Shown here piece by piece: positions 1-7,347 of a stretch of DNA of 11,973 nucleotides. Position numbers and translations under genes: made by a program. This stretch comes from CAYGXH01 sp964354485. Its GTDB lineage: Bacteria; Bacteroidota; Ignavibacteria; UBA10030; SZUA-254. Positions within the stretch are counted from its first letter, which is position 1; the number at the start of each line of letters is the position of its first letter. The notes beneath the pieces are model-generated. The model worked only from the letters and a program-made list of their open reading frames with translations. It was not told where the DNA came from and searched no databases. Location: the NCBI GenBank assembly GCA_964354485.1, contig CAYGZY010000111.1:1-11973 (forward strand), in the 5' to 3' direction.

Positions 1-141
1 CTTCTCAATATGGATTCAACGCTTGTCCGGCTTCTCTTTGTTCTGTTCGCTCTTCTTACTGCAATTGCGCCGTTTGTCATAGTTTACCTTCTAGGATGGT
101 GGTTAATACCTGAAGGGAACCGGGGATCATCATCCACGTGA
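1..141 (+). CDS. PspC-domain membrane protein, 3' end only
   Basis: This is the C-terminal end of a reading frame open from the first base of the window. The visible 46 residues begin LLNMDSTLVRLLFVLFAL and run through a hydrophobic helix to YLLGWWLIPEGN and a short polar tail. That matches the second half of a PspC domain (phage-shock-protein C family): an 'N-(x)-D-x-T-L-V-R-L-L-F-V-L' segment, a membrane helix, then a 'Y-x-x-x-W-x-I-P-E' ending. PspC proteins are small inner-membrane proteins linked to envelope stress, either alone or fused to other domains. An ATG at position 10 is in frame, but the domain clearly starts earlier, so the true start lies upstream of the window. The call rests on pattern recognition of the motif. 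Whether this is a lone PspC or a longer fusion cannot be seen here. Confidence 0.75.
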   Translation, partial: LLNMDSTLVRLLFVLFALLTAIAPFVIVYLLGWWLIPEGNRGSSST

Positions 142-159
142 AGCGAAGCTGACTATCCG

Positions 160-300
160 ATGATAACAATACTTAAGGTGTTGACACTTCCGATCTGGCT
201 TCCGTTCAAGATTCTGTGGTTCTTCTCGAAAATTGTTGCATTTATCGTAATGATCGTGTTAGCGGCGCTACTGATCTATGTCGCCGTACACGTACTCTGA
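160..300 (+). CDS. Small single-helix membrane protein, 46 aa, unknown function
   Basis: A short frame begins with ATG 18 nt after the PspC-domain gene and ends in TGA at 298-300. The product starts MITILKVLTLPIWLPFKILW and continues into a strongly hydrophobic stretch (about residues 22-46), so it is predicted to be a tiny inner-membrane protein with one or two helices. A W/K/F-rich amphipathic start precedes the main helix. There is no strong Shine-Dalgarno sequence before the ATG. Position and orientation suggest it is translated with the upstream PspC gene, and a role alongside an envelope-stress protein is a guess from context only. I do not recognise a family. It could be non-coding, but the clean hydrophobic profile and the fit between two genes favour a real gene. 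Confidence 0.55.
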   Translation: MITILKVLTLPIWLPFKILWFFSKIVAFIVMIVLAALLIYVAVHVL

Positions 301-341
301 TTCTATGTTCGTTTTTTACATAATGTAAGGGGTATACTACT

Positions 342-1763
342 ATGTTGGCTCTTCGCTGGGTTCTCATACTCACTATTGCTAGTGCCGGAAGTCTCGCCGG
401 ACAATCATTTGATAAATTTTTCATTGATAAGACAATAAGGATCGATTACTATCACACCGGAACAAAGGGAACTGAAACGATTAGTTTAGACCGGATTTAC
501 GAAGAGGGAATGTGGGCGGGAAGTACAACGAACCTCGCCGATGTTCTCAACCTTGGGGAGTATATGGTGAGAATTTTTGACGTGGCAACAACATCGCTGA
601 TATATTCACGCGGTTACTGTTCGATGTTCCAGGAATGGCAGACAACCGATGAAGCTCTGGCTGGATTGTACCGGACCTTCCATGAGAGTGTCCGTCTTCC
701 GTTCCCGAAAAACAAGATCCAGCTGACGATATCCCGCCGCGACAAAAACATGAATTTCCGCGAGATATTTACTGCAGCAATCGATCCCAATAATCCCACA
801 GAAATCAATCACGAGAAAAAACGTATTCCATTTACCGTCGTACCTTTGATGAAAAGCGGCGATTCCCATCGGAAGGTGGATATCGTAATTGTGGGAGACG
901 GGTATCGTAAAGAGGATATGGAAAAGTTCCGCAAGGATGTTCGTCATTTCAATGACCTTATGTTCTCTACTTCCCCTTTTAAGGAACGGAAGGATGATTT
1001 CAACGTCTGGGCGATCGAAGTGGTGTCGCAGGATTCAGGAATCGATAAACCCGACAAGAATATCTGGAAGAATTCTGCGCTCGGAACGACGTACAATACG
1101 TTCGGCTCTACCCGTTATGTCCTCACCGAAGAGAACCGGGCTCTGCGGGATATCTGTGCACTCGCGCCGTACGATTTCATCACGATTCTCGTTAACGACA
1201 ACCGCTACGGAGGAGGCGGCATCTACAACCTCTATACAACGACTTATACACGCGGCGATACTGAAGGCATGGATTGGCAGATGGATTATGTTTATGTGCA
1301 TGAGTTCGGTCACTCGTTCGGCGGACTCGCGGATGAATATTACAACTCGCAGATTGCGTACAACGAGATGTACCCGAAAGGTGTCGAACCGTGGGAACCG
1401 AACATTACGGTATCCACCGATCGGGAAAATCTGAAATGGAGACAAATGGTTGATAAACCGACGCTAATACCAACCCCATGGGAAAAGGGGAAGTATGATA
1501 GCCTCGGCCGGGAGAAAGCGAAACTAGATCGACTCGCGCCCGATTACTACGAAAAGCGGAAGCCTCTCTACGAAGCAGAACAGAATCTCCTTAAGAATTC
1601 TCCCTATGCGGGGAAAGTCGGAACTTTCGAAGGCGCCGGTTATGCATCGCAAGGGATCTACAGACCTTCAATCGATTGCAGAATGTTTACACTCAGCCTA
1701 GTACCATTTGATCCGGTGTGCACGGCAGCCATAATCAGAGCTATCGATTTTTATGCAAAATAG
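342..1763 (+). CDS. Secreted M64-family (IgA-peptidase-like) metallopeptidase
   Basis: This 473-residue exported zinc endopeptidase resembles MEROPS family M64. Residues 1-20 form a signal peptide (MLALRWVLILTIASAGSLAG) with likely cleavage before Gln21. Residues of about 25-150 are a beta-rich N-terminal domain like the one that precedes M64 catalytic domains. The catalytic part follows, with VDIVIVGDGYRKEDM near residues 180-194 and the zinc site VHEFGHSFGGLADEYY, where His320 and His324 are ligands, Glu321 is the catalytic base and Asp331 is the probable third ligand. The family is named after a clostridial IgA protease, but most Bacteroidota members have unknown substrates, so IgA cleavage should not be assumed. 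There is no T9SS sorting domain, so the protein is probably periplasmic or released another way. The start is supported by AAGGGG at 327-332, 9 nt before the ATG. It is the first gene of a probable three-gene run of exported proteins. Confidence 0.9.
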   Translation: MLALRWVLILTIASAGSLAGQSFDKFFIDKTIRIDYYHTGTKGTETISLDRIYEEGMWAGSTTNLADVLNLGEYMVRIFDVATTSLIYSRGYCSMFQEWQTTDEALAGLYRTFHESVRLPFPKNKIQLTISRRDKNMNFREIFTAAIDPNNPTEINHEKKRIPFTVVPLMKSGDSHRKVDIVIVGDGYRKEDMEKFRKDVRHFNDLMFSTSPFKERKDDFNVWAIEVVSQDSGIDKPDKNIWKNSALGTTYNTFGSTRYVLTEENRALRDICALAPYDFITILVNDNRYGGGGIYNLYTTTYTRGDTEGMDWQMDYVYVHEFGHSFGGLADEYYNSQIAYNEMYPKGVEPWEPNITVSTDRENLKWRQMVDKPTLIPTPWEKGKYDSLGREKAKLDRLAPDYYEKRKPLYEAEQNLLKNSPYAGKVGTFEGAGYASQGIYRPSIDCRMFTLSLVPFDPVCTAAIIRAIDFYAK

Positions 1764-1788
1764 AACCGCTGATTGCTGATAAGGTTTG

Positions 1789-1794
1789 TAAGGA
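1789..1794 (+). promoter_or_regulatory. Ribosome binding site setting the start of the M14 peptidase
   Basis: TAAGGA lies 7 nt before the ATG at 1802. It selects that ATG, and therefore the signal peptide MRFFSLIM..., over an in-frame ATG at 1718 inside the previous gene. Confidence 0.65.
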
Positions 1795-1801
1795 ATATTG
1801 G

Positions 1802-3562
1802 ATGAGATTTTTTTCCCTCATAATGATTCTGCTTTTGCCATTAGCGCTTTTTTCACAGAAGATACCTGCTGAATGGTTGACCTACTGTGAGAAAAGTGGA
1901 TTCACGAAATCACCCCGGTATGCGGAAACAGTCGATTACTGCCGCCGGCTTGAACAGGCATCACCATGGATTTCGGTGAGTAGCTTTGGAAAAAGTCCAC
2001 AGGGGCGGGACCTCATCCTCGTCGTGGCTTCCAAGGAGAAGATTGGTCAGGCAAAGGATGCCCGTGCTTCAGGCAAAGCGATTGTACTGATTCAAAATGG
2101 CATCCACGCCGGAGAGATCGACGGAAAGGATGCCTGCCTCATGCTCCTGCGGGATATTGCCGTCACGAAGGAAAAAGAAGCGCTTCTCAACAACGTCATT
2201 CTTCTCGTTATCCCGATTTACAACGTCGACGGACACGAGCGGTTTGGTCCCTACAACCGCATCAACCAGAATGGTCCGGAAGAAATGGGATGGAGAGTTA
2301 CTGCACAAAATCTCAACCTCAACCGCGATTTCATGAAAGCAGATGCGCCTGAGACGCAGGCATGGCTCCGGATGTTCAACGAATGGCTGCCTGATTTCTT
2401 TATTGATGTCCATGTCACCGACGGTGCTGATTATCAGCATATTGTGACGTACGGAGTTGAAAAGCATCAGAACATTGCAGAGCCGATCCGCTCCTGGGTA
2501 AAAAACCGTTACCTCCCCATGATCTCGTCGGTATGTACAAACGGCATCCCTGTAGCGCCGTACATATCTCTCCGTAATTCAGAAAATCCACCGGAAGGTC
2601 TGGAAAACGGTGTTGCTCCTCCGCGTCTTTCAACACCCTACGTCGCAATCCAAAACCGCCCCGCGCTCCTGATTGAAACACACATGTTGAAAAACTACAG
2701 AGCACGGGTCGAGGGTACATACCAGGTGCTCCTTTCAAATCTGGAATTCATGAACCGGGAATTCCGGTCACTGCGTGAGGCTGTTGATAAAACAGATCAG
2801 AACACGGTCACCGGTCTGCAAGATCCGCTGCCTGTCCGCTTCGAAACTGTCGACGTTCCAAACGGTACGTTTCACTACCTGGGATATAAGCAGGTCAATG
2901 CACCGAGTGAAATCTCAGGAAGGACGTGGATTCAGTACTCGAATGAACCGTTTGAAATTGACATACCGTTTTACGACAGCATAAAAGTCACGAAGACCAT
3001 CGATCCGCCGAAAGGCTACCTAATTCCGCCGCAGTGGGAGGAAGTGACCCGAAGACTTCTGCTGCATGGCGTGAAGGTGGAACGGTTGGAGAAAGCGACA
3101 GTAATCGATGTGGAAGTGTATCGTCTTTCTAATCCGAAATGGCAGCAGAATCCATACGAGGGAAGACATTCACTCACGTTTACAACCGAGCGTTTCGCAG
3201 AGAAGAGGGAATTTCCGGCCGGTACTGCCATCGTGAGGCTCAATCAGCGTACGGCCCGGGTAGCTATACATGCGCTGGAACCGGAAGCGCCGGATGCATT
3301 TGTAAACTGGGGATTCTTCGACGCGATCTTTGAGCAGAAGGAATATGCCGAGAGCTACATAATGGAGCGGACCGCGCGTGATATGCTTGCCGCAGACACG
3401 GCGCTACGCAACGAATACGAAGCAAGAGTCTCGACAGATTCACTTTTTGCAAAGGATCCGTTTGCCCGTATGAATTTTTTCTATCAACACTCACCGTACC
3501 GGGATAAAGAAATCGGTGTGTATCCGATCGCCCGTTTTGTACGCGAGTTACCGGAGAAATAA
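1802..3562 (+). CDS. Secreted M14-family zinc carboxypeptidase
   Basis: This 586-residue exported metallocarboxypeptidase should remove C-terminal residues from peptides outside the cytoplasm. The signal peptide is residues 1-18 (MRFFSLIMILLLPLALFS). The M14 domain covers about residues 25-320. The zinc-binding pair is His102 and Glu105 in NGIHAGEIDGKD, the third zinc ligand is His204 in FIDVHVTDGADY, the substrate-binding Asn174-Arg175 is in NLNRDF, and the catalytic glutamate is Glu292 in LLIETHMLKNY. All key residues are present, so the enzyme should be active. Residues of about 330-586 form an extra C-terminal region without a recognised catalytic motif, as in other long bacterial M14 proteins. 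A longer frame from 1718 is open, but the ATG at 1802 has a good ribosome binding site and begins a clean signal peptide. The gene starts 38 nt after the M64 gene and ends 2 nt before the propeller gene. Confidence 0.9.
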   Translation: MRFFSLIMILLLPLALFSQKIPAEWLTYCEKSGFTKSPRYAETVDYCRRLEQASPWISVSSFGKSPQGRDLILVVASKEKIGQAKDARASGKAIVLIQNGIHAGEIDGKDACLMLLRDIAVTKEKEALLNNVILLVIPIYNVDGHERFGPYNRINQNGPEEMGWRVTAQNLNLNRDFMKADAPETQAWLRMFNEWLPDFFIDVHVTDGADYQHIVTYGVEKHQNIAEPIRSWVKNRYLPMISSVCTNGIPVAPYISLRNSENPPEGLENGVAPPRLSTPYVAIQNRPALLIETHMLKNYRARVEGTYQVLLSNLEFMNREFRSLREAVDKTDQNTVTGLQDPLPVRFETVDVPNGTFHYLGYKQVNAPSEISGRTWIQYSNEPFEIDIPFYDSIKVTKTIDPPKGYLIPPQWEEVTRRLLLHGVKVERLEKATVIDVEVYRLSNPKWQQNPYEGRHSLTFTTERFAEKREFPAGTAIVRLNQRTARVAIHALEPEAPDAFVNWGFFDAIFEQKEYAESYIMERTARDMLAADTALRNEYEARVSTDSLFAKDPFARMNFFYQHSPYRDKEIGVYPIARFVRELPEK

Positions 3563-3564
3563 TC

Positions 3565-5709
3565 GTGAATACCTTAAAAGTTATACGCAGAATAATTGAA
3601 TTGACAACAGTCATTACGTTGTCATTCATCTTCGCCTGTGGAGCTCTCGCACAGGAGATTTCATGGCTTGATATCAATGGACAGCGATGGTTCTCATCAC
3701 TGCAGGAGGGATATGACAATACGCTATTTGCGCTGCAGTACAACTATATGACGAATTACAGCAGTGTCTTTTATTCTCGGGATACCGGATATTCATGGAC
3801 AAAGCATTCGTTCAACTACAACGATGTATATAATTATTCGACGAGCGGCGATTGGATCGTCATGGAGAGGTATATCGATCGGAGTATCAATCCACATCAG
3901 GTATTTTTATCCACCGATAGAGGAGTCACATTTACGCGTATTCTTTCCGAAGATTATTTTTGGCATGATGCCGTGACAATCACCGATTCACAAGAAATAT
4001 TCTCAGTTTTCGGAGGGAATTACGGATCCCCGAACGCTTATATCTCACAGTATAAAGATGGAACCTGGAGTCTTATTGGTAATGTATTGCCGATTTCGAT
4101 TCGCATACGGCGCTTTTTTATTGATGGCCGTGGAAATTTTATTATCAACGGATATGAAGGATTCGGGGGCGTGATCATTTCCACCGACAGAGGGATCACA
4201 TGGAACAGGTCGCTTGAAACGAAAAATATTTCTGTCGTAACCGCAGATCCTGATAACAACCTCATCGCTGCAGGTATGAATACGAGCGAAGCTGTCCCAA
4301 GCGGATTGTACCGTTCAACGGACCATGGCGTTTCATGGACGATGCTCGCCGAGACCGGCGATTTGTATTTTAATTCACTCGCCGCTGATGATTCGGGTAA
4401 TATTTTCGGCGCAACGCAGAGAAACATCCTGGTTTATCGGATGAGCGACGGTACAACTGAAGAGGTAGCGCCGCTGCAGGGTGGATTTGAGAGTATCCTT
4501 CTTATGTCTGACGGATCGGTCATTACTTCCAGTTACGATTACGGAATTTATCATTCTAAAGACAAGGGAATGTCGTGGATCCCGCATTCGCCGCGTGCGG
4601 AAGATATATATTCCCTAACCCTGACTTCCAGGGGGACGGTCATTGTCGGTACCCTTGGCAACGGAATCCTGCGGAGCACGAATGTCGGCGGAACATGGGA
4701 ACACATTTCACCTGTGAATTTTCCCCCGTATGTGTATTCTTTGTATCAGGGAAATAATTCCCTCATTGCAGGTACGGAAGAGGGTGTCTACCGTTCTTCG
4801 GATGACGGTATAACATGGGATGCATGTAACCAGAGCTATTTCAGCGGATCCGTCAATGCTGTATGCGGTAAAGACAATGGAGATATTTTTATCGGGACGA
4901 ATTTTGGGATCCATCGTTCGACTAACGACGGATCTGACTGGACATTATCGGGTCTCGATGGTATTCAGGTAATGTTTCTCGCATCTGATGATTCCGGCCG
5001 GGTGTATGCAGCCGCGCCGACAGCCGGTATTTTCTATCTCAATGAAAATATAAACAGCAACTGGATCAACATCGGCCCCGTTTTTGATGATATACAATCG
5101 CTTGCGGTGAATTCGACGGGTCAAATATTTGCAGGTGTTTACGGCGGTGTCTATTTAAGGAATCGCGATACCGGAGTGTGGGAAAAGATTTCCTTCACAA
5201 ACTCGTATGTATACTCACTTTCCATAAACAGAGATCAGGATATTCTCGCGGGAACGTACGGCGGTGTCTATATATCGAAAAGCAATGGTCTCAGCTGGTC
5301 CTTTGCAGGACTTCCGGGATCGACCGTTATGAGTATGGATTTTGACCTGGAACAAAATCTTTTTGCGGGAATTTTACGCGGAGGAGTTTTCCGGAGCGCA
5401 GTAGCGGTAACATCGGTTGATACCGATATGGTAGCGCTACCACGCGAGGCAGCTCTTTCCCAGAATTACCCTAATCCGTTCAATCCGTACACAAGGATTT
5501 CATATTCAATCCCTCAAAAAAGTCATGTTTCATTGAAAATTTTTAATAGTATCGGACAGGAAATCGTGTGCCCCGTCGACGAACGAAGGGATCCCGGTTC
5601 GTACGAGTTGGTCTGGAACGGGGGAGAATATCCTTCGGGTTTATATTTTACCCAACTGCGCGTCGACGGTGTAATAGTAAAAATCATCAAAATGCTGCTT
5701 ATAAAATGA
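3565..5709 (+). CDS. Secreted Asp-box beta-propeller with T9SS C-terminal sorting domain
   Basis: This 714-residue secreted protein starts at GTG, 2 nt after the M14 stop, which suggests translational coupling. The signal peptide ends at about GALA (Ala29). Residues of about 35-615 hold nine Asp-box motifs (S-x-D/N-x-G-x-x-W/F), the hallmark of sialidase- and sortilin-like (BNR/Vps10) beta-propellers, each on a blade hairpin. No sialidase catalytic residues were recognised, so it is more likely a binding or adhesion protein than an enzyme. Residues of about 631-714 form a T9SS type A sorting domain: QNYPNPFNPYTRISYSIP, then a beta-rich part with PSGLYFTQLRVDG and a short basic end. This domain directs export across the outer membrane by the type IX system and is removed or used for anchoring. 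As the last gene after two exported peptidases it may act in the same extracellular process, but its ligand is unknown. Confidence 0.88.
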   Translation: MNTLKVIRRIIELTTVITLSFIFACGALAQEISWLDINGQRWFSSLQEGYDNTLFALQYNYMTNYSSVFYSRDTGYSWTKHSFNYNDVYNYSTSGDWIVMERYIDRSINPHQVFLSTDRGVTFTRILSEDYFWHDAVTITDSQEIFSVFGGNYGSPNAYISQYKDGTWSLIGNVLPISIRIRRFFIDGRGNFIINGYEGFGGVIISTDRGITWNRSLETKNISVVTADPDNNLIAAGMNTSEAVPSGLYRSTDHGVSWTMLAETGDLYFNSLAADDSGNIFGATQRNILVYRMSDGTTEEVAPLQGGFESILLMSDGSVITSSYDYGIYHSKDKGMSWIPHSPRAEDIYSLTLTSRGTVIVGTLGNGILRSTNVGGTWEHISPVNFPPYVYSLYQGNNSLIAGTEEGVYRSSDDGITWDACNQSYFSGSVNAVCGKDNGDIFIGTNFGIHRSTNDGSDWTLSGLDGIQVMFLASDDSGRVYAAAPTAGIFYLNENINSNWINIGPVFDDIQSLAVNSTGQIFAGVYGGVYLRNRDTGVWEKISFTNSYVYSLSINRDQDILAGTYGGVYISKSNGLSWSFAGLPGSTVMSMDFDLEQNLFAGILRGGVFRSAVAVTSVDTDMVALPREAALSQNYPNPFNPYTRISYSIPQKSHVSLKIFNSIGQEIVCPVDERRDPGSYELVWNGGEYPSGLYFTQLRVDGVIVKIIKMLLIK
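3775..5298 (+). repeat. Nine Asp-box repeats (beta-propeller blades)
   Basis: Asp-box octapeptides start at residues 71 (SRDTGYSW), 116 (STDRGVTF), 206 (STDRGITW), 251 (STDHGVSW), 331 (SKDKGMSW), 371 (STNVGGTW), 411 (SSDDGITW), 452 (STNDGSDW) and 571 (SKSNGLSW) of the GTG-started protein. From 331 to 452 the spacing is a regular 40-41 residues, one blade each. The longer gaps (116-206, 251-331, 452-571) fit one or two intervening blades that have lost the box. At DNA level the 15-nt string TACGGCGGTGTCTAT recurs exactly at 5140-5154 and 5257-5271, 117 nt apart. Confidence 0.8.
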
Positions 5710-5746
5710 GTGCCGGATGACACCCAATAGTTAGTTTATCCCCTTG

Positions 5747-5777
5747 TTTGGTTCTGTGACCGCTTTTTACTATTTTG
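5747..5777 (+). promoter_or_regulatory. Candidate Bacteroidota-type promoter before lysS
   Basis: TTTG at 5747-5750 and TATTTTG at 5771-5777 are separated by 20 nt. They resemble the -33 TTTG and -7 TAnnTTTG elements of Bacteroidota primary sigma promoters, except that the -7 element is one base short. Transcription would begin near 5784 and leave a leader of about 30 nt before the lysS ATG. It sits in the only sizeable gap between the propeller gene and lysS, where a promoter is expected. It is a weak match in AT-rich DNA and could be chance. Confidence 0.35.
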
Positions 5778-5812
5778 TAATAAGTCGGTTCCCCCGAATA
5801 TATTCCACAATT

Positions 5813-7345
5813 ATGGAAAACGGTACAATTCAGACACCCGAAACACCCAAAACTGACGACCTGAATGAATTAATGATCCGCAGGCGTCAGGAGTTGGATG
5901 CACTAATCAAATCCGGTGTAAATCCTTACCCGTGTTCATTTGATCGGACTCATTATTCACGTGAGATCATCGAGAGGACCAATGCCGGCGATGAACTGCC
6001 CGATGTTTCAGTAGCAGGACGAATCATGTCGATCAGGCGGATGGGGAAGGCATCTTTTTGTCATCTTCAGGATTCTCAGGGTAAGATCCAGGTTTATCTG
6101 AAACGAGATGATCTGAATGAAGTGTACGACCTTTTTAAACTCCTTGATATCGGCGATATTATCGGAGTAAAAGGATATATCTTCAAGACAAAAACCGGTG
6201 AAATCTCGGTTCATGCGCGGAGTTTTGATGTTCTCGCAAAATCTCTCCGTCCGCTCCCTATTGTGAAAGAAAAGACGGATGAAAAAGGTGAAAAAGTTAC
6301 CTACGATCCGTTTTCCGACAAGGAACTGCGGTACCGCCAGCGCTACCTCGACCTCGTCGTCAATCCGGACGTGAGGGAAGTATTTCTCAAGCGTTCGTCC
6401 ATTTTAAAAACCATGCGAAAGTTTCTGGACGATCGCGGGTATCTTGAAGTTGAAACTCCGATTCTGCAACCCATATACGGCGGCGCTTTCGCCCGTCCCT
6501 TCATCACGCACCATAATGCATTAAACATCGGCCTCTACCTGCGTATTGCCGACGAATTGTACCTTAAGCGTCTCATTATCGGAGGTTTCGACGGCGTTTA
6601 CGAATTTGCGAAGGATTTTCGGAACGAAGGCATGGATCGGTCCCACAATCCGGAGTTCACCATGCTGGAAGTGTACGTTGCCTACAGAGATTATCTGTGG
6701 ATGATGAAGATGGTTGAAGAATTCATCAGTACAACCGCGCGTGAAGTGAACGGCACTACGCTCTGTATCGTAAGCGGGAATAAAGTGGATTTAGCGCCTC
6801 CGTGGAAGCGTCTGTCCATGTTTGAAGCGATCAAGGAGTACACCGGTAAGGATCTCCGCGGTAAACCGGAAGATCAGTTGCGCCCGATAGCGAAAGACCT
6901 CCATGTCGATATCGATGCCGTCAGGGGAACCGGTCCCATGATCGATGAAATATTCAGCCAGCTCGTCGAACCCCGTCTGATCCAGCCGACTTTCATTACC
7001 GACTATCCGCTCGAGATGTCGCCTCTTGCAAAGAAACACCGGCATCAACCGGATTTGGTCGAACGATTTGAAGTAATCATAGGGGGTCATGAAATCTGCA
7101 ATGCTTTCAGCGAACTAAATGATCCGATTGATCAGCGGCAACGATTCGTAGAACAGATGAATCTCCGCGCGAAGGGAAACGAGGAGGCACAGGTGCTCGA
7201 CGAGGATTTTCTGAAGGCGTTGGAGTACGGCATGCCGCCGACGGCAGGTCTCGGAATCGGTATCGACCGGCTGGTTATGCTGTTAACGAATCGTGATTCC
7301 ATCCGAGATGTCATCTTTTTCCCACAAATGAAACCTGAACGGTAA
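5813..7345 (+). CDS. lysS: Lysyl-tRNA synthetase, class II
   Basis: LysS charges tRNA-Lys with lysine in the cytoplasm, using ATP. The 510-residue product has the standard class II LysRS order. An N-terminal helix (LMIRRRQELDAL) leads into the anticodon-binding OB fold at about residues 65-150 (VAGRIMSIRRMGKASFCHLQ), then the catalytic core. The core has the lysine-pocket segment GGAFARPFITHHNALN, motif 2 FRNEGMDRSHNPEFTMLE with Arg270, the HEICNAFSELNDP segment, and motif 3 GLGIGIDRLVMLL with Arg486. Length is typical of the bacterial family. The ATG at 5813 is chosen because MENGTIQ fits a normal N-terminus, whereas a longer frame from a TTG at 5744 would add an odd hydrophobic leader. No Shine-Dalgarno sequence precedes the ATG, as often seen in Bacteroidota. 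The stop lies 2 nt before the TonB-dependent receptor gene. Confidence 0.97.
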   Translation: MENGTIQTPETPKTDDLNELMIRRRQELDALIKSGVNPYPCSFDRTHYSREIIERTNAGDELPDVSVAGRIMSIRRMGKASFCHLQDSQGKIQVYLKRDDLNEVYDLFKLLDIGDIIGVKGYIFKTKTGEISVHARSFDVLAKSLRPLPIVKEKTDEKGEKVTYDPFSDKELRYRQRYLDLVVNPDVREVFLKRSSILKTMRKFLDDRGYLEVETPILQPIYGGAFARPFITHHNALNIGLYLRIADELYLKRLIIGGFDGVYEFAKDFRNEGMDRSHNPEFTMLEVYVAYRDYLWMMKMVEEFISTTAREVNGTTLCIVSGNKVDLAPPWKRLSMFEAIKEYTGKDLRGKPEDQLRPIAKDLHVDIDAVRGTGPMIDEIFSQLVEPRLIQPTFITDYPLEMSPLAKKHRHQPDLVERFEVIIGGHEICNAFSELNDPIDQRQRFVEQMNLRAKGNEEAQVLDEDFLKALEYGMPPTAGLGIGIDRLVMLLTNRDSIRDVIFFPQMKPER

Positions 7346-7347
7346 GT

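Noticed and set aside
301..341. Possible promoter (CATAAT at 319-324) before the M64 gene
   Set aside because: The -10-like hexamer has no acceptable -35 element at the right distance, and it sits too close to the ribosome binding site to be convincing.
606..947. 113-codon minus-strand frame inside the M64 peptidase gene
   Set aside because: It lies antisense within a well-supported gene and shows no domain or ribosome binding site, so it is a shadow frame.
1718..1801. Upstream ATG extending the M14 peptidase by 28 residues
   Set aside because: It lies inside the M64 gene and would bury the signal peptide, whereas the ATG at 1802 has a well-placed TAAGGA.
3264..3743. 159-codon minus-strand frame across the M14/propeller junction
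   Set aside because: It is antisense to two well-supported genes and has no recognisable protein features.
5744..5812. N-terminal extension of LysS by 23 residues from a TTG
   Set aside because: The extra residues are hydrophobic and unlike a LysRS N-terminus, and they overlap the candidate promoter. MENGTIQ is the natural start.
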